NCBI GenBank assembly: GCA_035376985.1
Contig: DAOSSA010000004.1
Location: 65,355 to 129,354, forward strand
Reading direction: 5' to 3'
Source of the DNA: Brevifilum sp029548365
Lineage (GTDB): Bacteria > Chloroflexota > Anaerolineae > Anaerolineales > Anaerolineaceae
Length of the DNA stretch: 64,000 bases
Each line of letters begins with the position of its first letter. Position 1 is the stretch's first letter. Below the pieces are notes generated by a model. The model searched no databases. It was not told where the DNA came from and saw only the letters and a list, made by a program, of their open reading frames with translations. Shown here piece after piece: positions 35,508 through 43,125 of the stretch. A program made the translations under genes and the position numbers.

Positions 35508-36014
35508 TTATTTCTTTTTAGGTTTAACCATATTCGCAGGCACCTGAATCCGCACTTGCTGGTTTCGCAGGAACTTGATTAACAGTCGAACGCGTTCACT
35601 GCCTTCTATACGGGCATCAAAGATTGCCTGGTAACCTTCGAAGGGTCCGCCTAGGATGAGCACAGGATCGCCCTGGGTAAGCTGTTCTTGCTGTTTAGGT
35701 TTTGTGTTAATGCGTTCGAGATTGTGTTTGATACCAGTAATCACTTCTTCTGAGACAATGGCTGGGCTGGAATCAAAGCTGACGACACGGTTGACGCCGG
35801 GGATATAGAATAAACTTGATAGGGGAATTGCATTTAAATCAACATGCACAAACAGGTAACCAGGGAAGAAAGGTATTAACTTGCGTGAACGCGGGTTTAC
35901 CGGGTTCACACGTAAACGCGGGTAAAAAACCTCGATCTGGCGGTGTTGCAATTGCGAGAATAAAAAATCCTCTCGATGAGGCTTACTTTGAAGTACGTGC
36001 CAGGATGAACTCAT
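35508..36014 (-). CDS. Specialised NusG paralogue (RfaH/UpxY-like antiterminator)
   Basis: A 168-residue protein with an N-terminal NGN domain (SWHVLQSKPHREDFLFSQL, then FYPRLRVNP and LIPFFPGYLFVHVDL) and a C-terminal KOW-type barrel (QGDPVLILGGPFEGYQAIFDARIEGSERVRLLIKFL). This pattern is that of operon-specific NusG relatives that keep RNA polymerase running through long polysaccharide operons. The housekeeping NusG is normally beside secE and rplK, which are absent here. It is at the downstream end of a run that contains a BY-kinase and a tyrosine phosphatase, fitting control of envelope or exopolysaccharide genes. The target operon is not identified; no ops-like element was recognised. Confidence 0.85.
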   Translation of the reverse strand: MSSSWHVLQSKPHREDFLFSQLQHRQIEVFYPRLRVNPVNPRSRKLIPFFPGYLFVHVDLNAIPLSSLFYIPGVNRVVSFDSSPAIVSEEVITGIKHNLERINTKPKQQEQLTQGDPVLILGGPFEGYQAIFDARIEGSERVRLLIKFLRNQQVRIQVPANMVKPKKK

Positions 36015-36353
36015 TGCATGTTTGTTTTGATAGTTGAAAGGACCATCCAGTCGTTGATGTCATTAACTTGGTTCTTCATCAGTCTTGTTCTTATGGTAAC
36101 ACGTACACCAAGTGGTATCATCCAACAGGGTGTTCGCGTGCTACCCCTTGCTACTCTCTCGATTTCCTATGAAAATTATACTTCAGTCGGAATAAGGATG
36201 TTGCAGTTTAAGCAAATGATTGCGAAAAAAGATCAATCACATCATGATCGCGCAACGATTGTCCCAATTCCGTGATTTATCAATTCGCTTTGGTAAAGAG
36301 AATATTTAACTTACTTAATTAACCAGCCAACCGAATGACCAGGTTAATATTAA
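36015..36353. other. Gene-free stretch, 339 bases
   Basis: This stretch presumably holds the promoter and leader of the NusG-like gene. An open frame on the plus strand here has no convincing start signal or family resemblance. No strong hairpin, repeat or RNA gene was seen. Confidence 0.5.
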
Positions 36354-36551
36354 TTATTCTTTTTTCTTATTTGCCAGGCGCAGAAAAACGAAGCCGATGA
36401 GAGCAGCAAGGATTCCGCCAACAATGCCTGCAATCTGCGCAGAATTGATTCCTGGATACGAACCGACCCATATGTAGTCGGCAACTAATGAAACAATAGC
36501 GAAGAGGAAGCCTATGACGATGACAATCAGACTAACTGTTTTTTTGGACAT
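36354..36551 (-). CDS. Small two-span membrane protein, 65 residues
   Basis: ATG 36551 follows a clear ribosome-binding site (ggag, seven bases upstream). The peptide MSKKTVSLIVIVIGFLFAIVS enters a first membrane span. A short loop DYIWVGSYPGINSAQ and a second span IAGIVGGILAALIGFVFL follow, then a basic tail RLANKKKE. Upstream in-frame codons exist but would add 40 residues lacking membrane-protein character. Family and function are unknown; such small double-span proteins are common in this phylum by recollection. Confidence 0.75.
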   Translation of the reverse strand: MSKKTVSLIVIVIGFLFAIVSLVADYIWVGSYPGINSAQIAGIVGGILAALIGFVFLRLANKKKE

Positions 36552-36671
36552 ATTATTCTCCTGATAAGCGTAGAAACCTATGAAGGCTGAACAAATTTTT
36601 GTGAGAAATGGATATGGCAGCTGTTTGCTTATATGATAGCAGCTATTTTGTGTTTTTGTTGGAAAATTCAA

Positions 36672-36982
36672 GAATTCTCAGCCCCGAAAAACAAGGTTTG
36701 AATGAAATATCCTAACCTTGGTTAGGATCCAATCACCTGCAATCTAAGCGCATCATCAGCATTTCTTAATTTCTTATAGTTATCCTAATAAGCGCAGATA
36801 ATCATTATATCCGTTAGAACAATGAGACTTTGCTGGCAATTATTATGAAAAAAATTCTACTTAATCAGAACAAACCTGCTCTCGAAATGGAAATGCCTTC
36901 AGATAATGGTTTGCTTTTGAAATGATGCACAGGTGCATTGTGTTGAATGTGCCTAAACCACCACAATCTGACAGTGAAAATA
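36672..36982. other. Gene-free stretch with a palindrome
   Basis: No gene with credible signals is seen. It contains the 20-base palindrome reported separately and a 26-codon plus-strand frame at 36845 that has no ribosome-binding site. Confidence 0.5.
36709..36728. promoter_or_regulatory. Perfect 9+2+9 inverted repeat, candidate operator
   Basis: ATCCTAACC, two bases, GGTTAGGAT. The two-base gap is too short for a good RNA hairpin loop and suits a dimeric DNA-binding protein. It lies about 160 bases upstream of the small membrane protein gene and about 255 bases beyond the 3' end of the phosphatase gene. Confidence 0.45.
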
Positions 36983-37462
36983 TTAACTCCTGGTTGTATT
37001 CATTCGGGCGAGTTTAATGATCTGATCATACCCCTGGTCAATCAAATTAACGATCTCAGCAGCGACATCTGCTGCGGGCTCTTCTGTGCCATAGGGATCG
37101 GGGACATCTTCCGATCTCCCTTTAACGACCTCAGTGAGAAGATAGATGCGATCAGCTAAATCAGGGAATTCCTGACAAAGCGCTTCTTTTTGGTTATTTT
37201 CCATAACGAGGATTAAATCTGTTTTGGAAAGCATCGCCCTTGTTATGAGACGAGATTTATGCAATGACAAATTTAGCGCATACTTGTCTGCTTCAAGTAA
37301 TGCCTCAGTAGTAACAGGTTGATCTGGAACTGTCCAGGTCCCTGCACTGGAGACCGTAATGAAATTATCGTCGCCCTGTTTGACAACAGAGCGGGCAAAA
37401 TAGATCGCGGCAATCGGGGAGCGAAAGCGGTTGGCTGTGCATACGAATAAAATGGAAGGCAT
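36983..37462 (-). CDS. Low-molecular-weight protein tyrosine phosphatase
   Basis: A 159-residue phosphatase of the Wzb/arsenate-reductase fold. The catalytic P-loop is VCTANRFRS, with Cys8 and Arg14 (C-x5-R-S), and the general acid is in VPDPYGT. The intervening SSAGTWTVPDQPVT and LILVMENNQKEAL are typical. In capsule and exopolysaccharide systems such an enzyme dephosphorylates the Tyr-rich tail of a BY-kinase; a BY-kinase gene lies 2 kb upstream on the same strand, so this is its likely partner. It starts 33 bases after the first LysM protein gene. Confidence 0.92.
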   Translation of the reverse strand: MPSILFVCTANRFRSPIAAIYFARSVVKQGDDNFITVSSAGTWTVPDQPVTTEALLEADKYALNLSLHKSRLITRAMLSKTDLILVMENNQKEALCQEFPDLADRIYLLTEVVKGRSEDVPDPYGTEEPAADVAAEIVNLIDQGYDQIIKLARMNTTRS

Positions 37463-37495
37463 TTTAATTACAAACCTTAATCTAAATCGTCCCTG

Positions 37496-38389
37496 TTAGT
37501 AGTGTGGGATCAAAATCCACTCTCCCTGCTGGAGAGGGTGTCCTGGACCCATATTATTGTACCGGCTGATTTCCTCAGCTTCCATGTTAAGTAGCTGAGC
37601 CAGCTCTAACAGGGTGATTCCATCTGTTGTTACTTGAATTGGCTGAAAGGATGGAAGGCCGGTGGTATCAGAAAAATCGAGGGGAACAACCAGTAACCAA
37701 TCCGGATAGAGTACTGAGGGAAGCTTATAATTTATTGCGCGAATGGCTTCTTCTGTTGTGTTGTAGCGTCCAGCAAACTGGCCAATTGATTCGCCTTCTA
37801 AAACACGGATAATCACAAATTTCCCCTGTTTGCCAATGGGAGTTCCCAGTTCTAACACCACAGGCCCCCTCGTAGGCGTTTGTGTTAATGATGGAATGAG
37901 TGTCTGGGTGGGTTCGGAGGTGGGTGTGGCAGTACCTGTGACTGTGGGCGTTATTGTTAGGCGGGGGACAACCACTAGGGTTGGAGATGGAGGGAATGTT
38001 GGCGGGAGGGCTTGCTGAGTGTTTTTCCAGGCTGGCACAAGCATCCGATCAATTTGGTTGAAAAGTTGTAACCGATAAGTATATGTCAGAAAAATGCTTG
38101 AAATTAAAATGGGCGTTAAAATAGCCCATAAGATGATTTTTTGATTATTTTCTTTTTTTTCTTTTGGAGCTTTGAGATTGGCAGGAAGCCTAACACCAGT
38201 CGGACTTGAAAAGATGGGACAATTGAGATGTTGGTCTGTCAAACACGTGGAGCGCTGAAAACATAATTTTGGCGTAGGGCGTCCTTTGGCATGAAAGCAG
38301 ACATTTCCTTTCGAGGGAAAGGAAAAGCTGGTTGTTGGATCACTTTTCAAGCCCAGATGTGGGCAAAAATGTTGAACAGAATTTTCCAT
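37496..38389 (-). CDS. Membrane-anchored LysM protein with N-terminal Cys-rich module (paralogue 1)
   Basis: About 297 residues. The N-terminal 60 residues have a cysteine-spaced module: CPHLGLKSDP, VCFHAKG, LCFQRSTCLTDQHLNCPIF. Then come a basic patch and one membrane span (IILWAILTPILISSIFLTYTY). A Thr/Pro-rich linker with many TPT units follows, and two LysM-like segments (VIIRVLEGESIGQFAGRYNTTEEAIRAINY and LLELAQLLNMEAEEISRYNNM). LysM domains bind glycan such as peptidoglycan, so the protein likely links the membrane to the wall or to a polysaccharide. The start is ATG 38389 rather than TTG six bases upstream. It is paralogous to the next gene upstream. Confidence 0.8.
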   Translation of the reverse strand: MENSVQHFCPHLGLKSDPTTSFSFPSKGNVCFHAKGRPTPKLCFQRSTCLTDQHLNCPIFSSPTGVRLPANLKAPKEKKENNQKIILWAILTPILISSIFLTYTYRLQLFNQIDRMLVPAWKNTQQALPPTFPPSPTLVVVPRLTITPTVTGTATPTSEPTQTLIPSLTQTPTRGPVVLELGTPIGKQGKFVIIRVLEGESIGQFAGRYNTTEEAIRAINYKLPSVLYPDWLLVVPLDFSDTTGLPSFQPIQVTTDGITLLELAQLLNMEAEEISRYNNMGPGHPLQQGEWILIPHY

Positions 38390-38584
38390 TGTCAATCGTT
38401 TATTCTTTGTTTGAATGTATTATCCTAAAATGGGCGAAATCTTGCTTCTCTCTACCGATAATCTATCCAGTTGTGGTGTAGGAGGCTGGTCTGGCATAGT
38501 CACATTTGATACTTTCGTTGGACCACAGGGCGCTTTCAAAGAAGTTCGGCGAAAATTGTCCATTTATCTCAATATGACATGATT

Positions 38585-39481
38585 TCAGGGTTGTGGTTTT
38601 TCTCTTGGGACCAACAACCAGTCTCCTTTGCGTAATAAGTAGTTTTCTTCGATATTGTTATAGTGGATCATCTCTTCAAGTGAAGCAGACAATTTAGTTG
38701 ACAAATCTTGAATTTTTATATATTCTTCCTCAACCTGGTGAGCTTCAAATAATGGTAATTTGCTGACATCAATAACATTTACAGGGATAATGACTAGCCA
38801 ATCGGTCCACAAGGGAATGATCAGGTCGAAATTAATGGCTTTGATTGCTTCAACGCTCGTGTGATATTTATCAGCAAAAATTTGTAAGGTTTCGCCTTCG
38901 GCTACACGGTGAATGATAAAATTTTGATCGCCACCAATCGGAGTATCTAAAGTGAGGATGACAATTATCGCAGTTGGCGTTGGTGGCACCCGGGTATCTG
39001 TGGCAAGCAGTTCAGTCAGACTTGGGGTGATTGGCACCGTTGTTGCTGTATCAATTGGCTGAGCTGGTGTGATTGTCGGGGAGACTGAAGTAGTCGGCGA
39101 AGGCGTGGACAGCTCATCGATTGCAAATAGCCGAGGCCTCCCCGATCGGAAAGAAAAGAACAGTATGATGATTACCAGCAGAACCCCAATACCGGAGAGT
39201 AGAAAAAGGATATCTTTCGATAACGTTTCTTTCTTGAGTGAGATCTCCTTGGGCATTTTGCCGCCGGGCGCTGATTCATAAACCGGGCAATGAAGATAAG
39301 CACTGGTTAAACAATATGATCGTTGATGGCTAAGATTGGGGATATCAACAGGTCGCACTTGATAGCAAGCGTTTATATTTAATGGAAAAGCTGAATACGA
39401 ATCAGGATCTTCTTTGAGCCCGAGCTTTGGGCAGCTATTCTGGTTCTGAAACTTCAGATGATCTGGGTTGTCGTTGCGCAT
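38585..39481 (-). CDS. Membrane-anchored LysM protein with N-terminal Cys-rich module (paralogue 2)
   Basis: A 298-residue protein with the same order of parts as its downstream neighbour. The Cys-rich module reads CPKLGLKEDP, ACYQVRPVD, RSYCLTSAYLHCPVY. A membrane span (DILFLLSGIGVLLVIIILFF), a Ser/Thr/Pro linker, and LysM-like segments (FIIHRVAEGETLQIFADKYHTSVEAIKAINF and LSTKLSASLEEMIHYNNI) follow. The two proteins have diverged strongly outside the conserved cysteines and LysM cores, so the duplication is old. It starts 60 bases after the BY-kinase gene. The cysteine module lies on the cytoplasmic side if the span is a simple anchor, and could bind zinc. Confidence 0.8.
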   Translation of the reverse strand: MRNDNPDHLKFQNQNSCPKLGLKEDPDSYSAFPLNINACYQVRPVDIPNLSHQRSYCLTSAYLHCPVYESAPGGKMPKEISLKKETLSKDILFLLSGIGVLLVIIILFFSFRSGRPRLFAIDELSTPSPTTSVSPTITPAQPIDTATTVPITPSLTELLATDTRVPPTPTAIIVILTLDTPIGGDQNFIIHRVAEGETLQIFADKYHTSVEAIKAINFDLIIPLWTDWLVIIPVNVIDVSKLPLFEAHQVEEEYIKIQDLSTKLSASLEEMIHYNNIEENYLLRKGDWLLVPREKPQP

Positions 39482-39540
39482 TCAGCATTCCCTGTTTATT
39501 TGGAAAAACGATAACAGTGCTCAATATTAAGGTGAACGAA

Positions 39541-41448
39541 TCACCTTTTAGGCTCAGTCTCTATGTCCTGGAGGGGAATAAAGGGTTGATCGCTGGCGCC
39601 ATCAACATAATATTTTTCACTGCCATAAACATTTGGTGAGTAATAATCAAAGCCGCCATAATAATAACCCCTGTTGTGCGGGATGCGATTCATAACGACC
39701 CCAATTACGTTGGCACCAAGCCGTTCAAATTCCTCTAAAGGTGTTCGGGCAACCAGTGAACGGGTCTTACCAGGGCGAATGACATAAATTACACCGTCGA
39801 TTTTGGAGGCGAGAATTTGCGCATCGGTGACAATTGCGGGCGGGGTGTCAATCACGATCATATCAAATTTCGCACGTAAATCCTCCAATATTCTTAACAT
39901 CTTCTGGGTGCCTAATAATTCAGCAGGATTGGGTGGCAGGCTTCCGGAGGTAATTACATTAAGATAGGGAATTTCTGTGGAGACTTGAAGTACATCATTA
40001 ATTTCTAACCTGCCGCGGATCAGGTCAGAAAGCCCGACCCGATTTGGGATCATCAACCGTTGATGAACATTCGGTCTTCGCAAATCTGCGTCAAGCAGGA
40101 GTACATTCTTATTGCTGCCAGCAAGGATGACAGCTAGATTTGAGGCAATGGTGGTTTTGCCTTCTTCTGGTCCAGAGCTGGTGACAATCAGCATCTGTAA
40201 TTGTTGGTCAACACTATAAAACTCAAGGCTTGTGCGCATGGAGCGAAAGGCTTCGGAGATGGGCGAACGGGGTTGGTCGGCAACAAATACACCTTTAGAC
40301 TGGCCCTTGCGTTTGCTTCGACCTGTCCCCATATCCGCGACCAGGCCGATTACAGGCAATCCGAGAATTTGCTTTACATCCTCAGGAGTTTTGATCGTAT
40401 CGTCCAGGTATTCCACCAGGAAGGCGATGCCGGCCATAGCGAGAAAGCCTACAGAGGCGTATAGCGCAGCATCCTGCATCGGCTTGGGAGAGATCGGTTT
40501 TTTTGGAATACGGGCTGGTTCAACTTGAATGACGTTGGGCGCGTTTTGAGCCCGCGTCAGGTTCAAGTTTTCAAGGCTGCTGATACTGTTAATATAGATT
40601 TGTTGATAGAGATTAAGATTAGTTTGCAGTTGTGAGAGCTCGATAGATATGTTAGTAGAGCCGTCAGGCACTCGGCCTAAAACTGTCAGATTAGTAAAAA
40701 TTTGTTGATATAAAGCCAGGATTGGAGTGAGTTGTTTAACTTCTGCTCCAAGTTCGGCTGCTCGAGTCCGGTTGGCTTCGTGCTGAGCTATTTGTTCTTC
40801 TGTGGCAAAAAGAGGATTAAATTCGCTGATCCTGGTTTCAAGTTCGGCAATCTGAGTCTCCAAGGCAAAAATTTGTTCCTGGAGTTCAATGATTTCACTA
40901 TCAACTTGTGTTAACTGCTCCTGAACAGATGCGGTGGAAAGTTGATCAATTTGTGCCTGGAAAAATTCGATTTGCTCAAGGGCTTGATCTGCGCGCTGTT
41001 GCATGTTGTGTTCTGTTGCCTCGTAGCGAACAGATTGAAGGTGTTCGTTTTGATCGATGAGCACCTTGACCAACACGTTGGCAATCTCCGCGGCTTTCAC
41101 GGGATCGGGATGGGTGACGGTAAGACGCATGAATTGGGTATCGGCGATTTGAGATGCACTGGCTGTTACATCCTGGGCGGAATACCCTAATTCTTCTGAG
41201 GCTTGATTCAGCAGTGCGTCTGTAGTAAGCAACTCGGAGTAGGTTTGGATTTGTTGTTGATAGTCGATATAGGCGTAATAATCGTAACCAGTGGTAGCAG
41301 CACGCAAAATTACAAAACGTGTGCTGGCCTGGTACATTGGCGTTTCCTGGCTGCTGATGTAATAGCCCAATCCGCCTGCGATCAGTGCCCCCACCAGTGT
41401 AAGCCAAACCCAGCGTTTAGCGATGTTTAAGAATTGTCGAAAATCCAT
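39541..41448 (-). CDS. Wzz-type chain-length regulator fused to BY-kinase
   Basis: A 635-residue polysaccharide co-polymerase with tyrosine autokinase. Parts in order: a first membrane span (about 15-32) and a Wzz domain. Coiled coil follows (about 150-245; LEQIEFF, QVDSEIIELQEQIFALETQIAELETRI). The Pro-rich second span region has PKKPISPKPMQDAAL and then a hydrophobic segment near 330-345. The kinase has Walker A SSGPEEGKTT (about 424-433), Walker A' LLLDADLRRPN and Walker B MIVIDTPP. The Tyr cluster in the tail, GYYYGGFDYYSPNVYGSEKYY, is where phosphorylation is expected. The single-chain form is like proteobacterial Wzc. No polymerase, flippase or sugar transferase genes lie beside it. Confidence 0.92.
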   Translation of the reverse strand: MDFRQFLNIAKRWVWLTLVGALIAGGLGYYISSQETPMYQASTRFVILRAATTGYDYYAYIDYQQQIQTYSELLTTDALLNQASEELGYSAQDVTASASQIADTQFMRLTVTHPDPVKAAEIANVLVKVLIDQNEHLQSVRYEATEHNMQQRADQALEQIEFFQAQIDQLSTASVQEQLTQVDSEIIELQEQIFALETQIAELETRISEFNPLFATEEQIAQHEANRTRAAELGAEVKQLTPILALYQQIFTNLTVLGRVPDGSTNISIELSQLQTNLNLYQQIYINSISSLENLNLTRAQNAPNVIQVEPARIPKKPISPKPMQDAALYASVGFLAMAGIAFLVEYLDDTIKTPEDVKQILGLPVIGLVADMGTGRSKRKGQSKGVFVADQPRSPISEAFRSMRTSLEFYSVDQQLQMLIVTSSGPEEGKTTIASNLAVILAGSNKNVLLLDADLRRPNVHQRLMIPNRVGLSDLIRGRLEINDVLQVSTEIPYLNVITSGSLPPNPAELLGTQKMLRILEDLRAKFDMIVIDTPPAIVTDAQILASKIDGVIYVIRPGKTRSLVARTPLEEFERLGANVIGVVMNRIPHNRGYYYGGFDYYSPNVYGSEKYYVDGASDQPFIPLQDIETEPKR

Positions 41449-41690
41449 ATGGCATTCTCCGAATGCAAAGATATAGAATAAATAATTTGTCTATTAAATA
41501 CACTGCTCACATCTTATCATACCCAATTGGTTTATTGTAGCCCATTTGATTGCATAATATTTGAGCTAAATAATTATCAACCATTATCACCTGCAAATCA
41601 TTATATCCAAAATTAATGAACCTGGCAATCATGGCGCTTGTTGGTTGTGAAACGGCCTGACCGGTGAGAACACGGTTTGCTACAGTTTTG

Positions 41691-42932
41691 TCATGAACCA
41701 TTCGCTTCCATCCATTCTATGAGCTCTTGTTTGGCTCCCTCATGGACAATGTCAACTTTGACTGCTTTGGGTTTGGTAATAATTTCCCAGGTGGTTATTC
41801 CGTATGCTTTGAAAAGTTGTAACAATCGAACGGGATAAAAGAAGTAAATCTTAATTGAAGTGGGGGGAGTGTTGTACAAACGCGCCATGGTCGCTTTAGG
41901 GAGAAAAACCCGTGTCAGGATTAACCTGAACTTGTTGATCAAACCGGGCATTGAAGACAGCCTAGCTAAATCGGGAGTTATTGCTGCTTGAGTGTCGTGA
42001 GCTGGAAAAATCTGGTTCTTTGCCGCTGTGAGTAAATCTGGTGAAATCAATTCTGATTTGAAATGGACCAGCACGTCCTGGGGAAATTTTCCACCAAACA
42101 AATCAACCAGCAATTCAAAGGTAAGGGCAACGATTCGCTCAACACGCCATTCCTTGGCTGTTTTGAATAACGTCTCCCAGTCTATTTCCCACTGGTGAGT
42201 TTCGAAAACCTTTAAGAAATCGTAAAGTCCACGGAGGTTACCTTTGAGTTGGTGCTGGTATGTAAAATGGATGCAGAGGTGGAGCAGCAAGTCTTCGGTG
42301 CTCAGCGCCAGTGCACCTACGCCGGCTAAGGTAGCTGGTACTGCCCGCTGCCATAAACCACCGACATCGACATTGAAGGGCCAATCGCCCTCAGCAATCG
42401 ACCAATGCAGTTCAAGATAAAGCTTCTGATTTTTGATCAGCGGAGGTACGTGTTTAATATCAATATTTTCTGCATTGAGATTGAAATATGTTGAGGGATG
42501 ATAATCGATCGCAGTAAGGATGGAGAGGGCTTTGGAAATATCTTCTTTTTTAAGTAATAAATCCAAATCCGCCATCGGCCGCAATGAAATGTCGTCATAG
42601 ATGTTGTCAAGCAGGTAAAGACCTTTTAAGCCGATGACACCGATATTTGATTGATGCAATATCTCAAGCACTTGTTTTGCTTCAGAAATGAGAATTAAAT
42701 TATTAACCGCAGTGATGCGTGTTTTTTCCTGCAATTCCTCAAATTGTTTTTTTGAAATGTAACGGGTTAAATCCTGTTGCACTAAAAATTTATACAATAT
42801 TGCTGTCAGGCCATTTTTATCGGCTAAATCAATCAACAGCTCCCACTCTTCTGGGGAAAATTGACGCAACTGGTTATTTAAATCTTGAGGATCTCGTTCA
42901 GACGAAATCAGTGAACATAGCAAATTAATCAT
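41691..42932 (-). CDS. Nucleotidyltransferase-fold protein (NTP_transf_5-like)
   Basis: A 413-residue protein resembling the uncharacterised nucleotidyltransferase family often found with PqqD, HPr-kinase-like and radical SAM or lasso-peptide genes. The core motif is IGLKGLYLLDNIYDDISLRPMADLDLLLKK, with the D-x-D pair of the polymerase-beta fold. ELHWSIAEGDWPFNVD and LLHLCIHFTYQHQLKGNLRGLYDF are family-typical. Its substrate is not known; modification of a peptide or small molecule has been suggested by context only. In this window an HPr-kinase-like protein, PqqD and radical SAM enzyme lie 15-18 kb upstream on the same strand. A TATACA/TACAAT box lies about ten bases before the ATG. Confidence 0.75.
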   Translation of the reverse strand: MINLLCSLISSERDPQDLNNQLRQFSPEEWELLIDLADKNGLTAILYKFLVQQDLTRYISKKQFEELQEKTRITAVNNLILISEAKQVLEILHQSNIGVIGLKGLYLLDNIYDDISLRPMADLDLLLKKEDISKALSILTAIDYHPSTYFNLNAENIDIKHVPPLIKNQKLYLELHWSIAEGDWPFNVDVGGLWQRAVPATLAGVGALALSTEDLLLHLCIHFTYQHQLKGNLRGLYDFLKVFETHQWEIDWETLFKTAKEWRVERIVALTFELLVDLFGGKFPQDVLVHFKSELISPDLLTAAKNQIFPAHDTQAAITPDLARLSSMPGLINKFRLILTRVFLPKATMARLYNTPPTSIKIYFFYPVRLLQLFKAYGITTWEIITKPKAVKVDIVHEGAKQELIEWMEANGS

Positions 42933-43056
42933 GGGTCAATTGTATACTAAATTCAATTTGAGGTCTTGTTCAGCCTAACCTTGAAAGCGTGCTAGCCATA
43001 AATGTCGCCAAATAATAATTTTGTTTGATATTTCTATCGATTGGAACAAGAGATCT

Positions 43057-43095
43057 CCCTGGCTCTCTTCGACTAACAAATTCAGAGAGCCAGGG
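43057..43095. terminator. 12-bp perfect inverted repeat after the giant M23/Ig gene
   Basis: CCCTGGCTCTCT (43057-43068) and AGAGAGCCAGGG (43084-43095) are separated by 15 bases and lie about 30 bases beyond the stop. There is no U tract on the minus transcript, so it may stabilise the 3' end rather than terminate by itself. Confidence 0.55.
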
Positions 43096-43125
43096 TAGAC
43101 AAAGTTCTCTTGGATCAAAATCTCT

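Noticed and set aside
36018..36275. 85-codon plus-strand frame after the NusG-like gene start
   Set aside because: It overlaps the likely leader of the NusG-like gene, has no ribosome-binding site and composition unlike neighbouring genes.
36845..36925. 26-codon plus-strand frame beginning MKKILLNQN, considered as a second peptide precursor
   Set aside because: No ribosome-binding site, no leader motif, no cysteines, and no modifying genes adjacent.
41507..41701. 64-codon minus-strand frame overlapping the end of the nucleotidyltransferase-like gene
   Set aside because: No family resemblance, poor start spacing and no clear ribosome-binding site. It could be real but I cannot support it.
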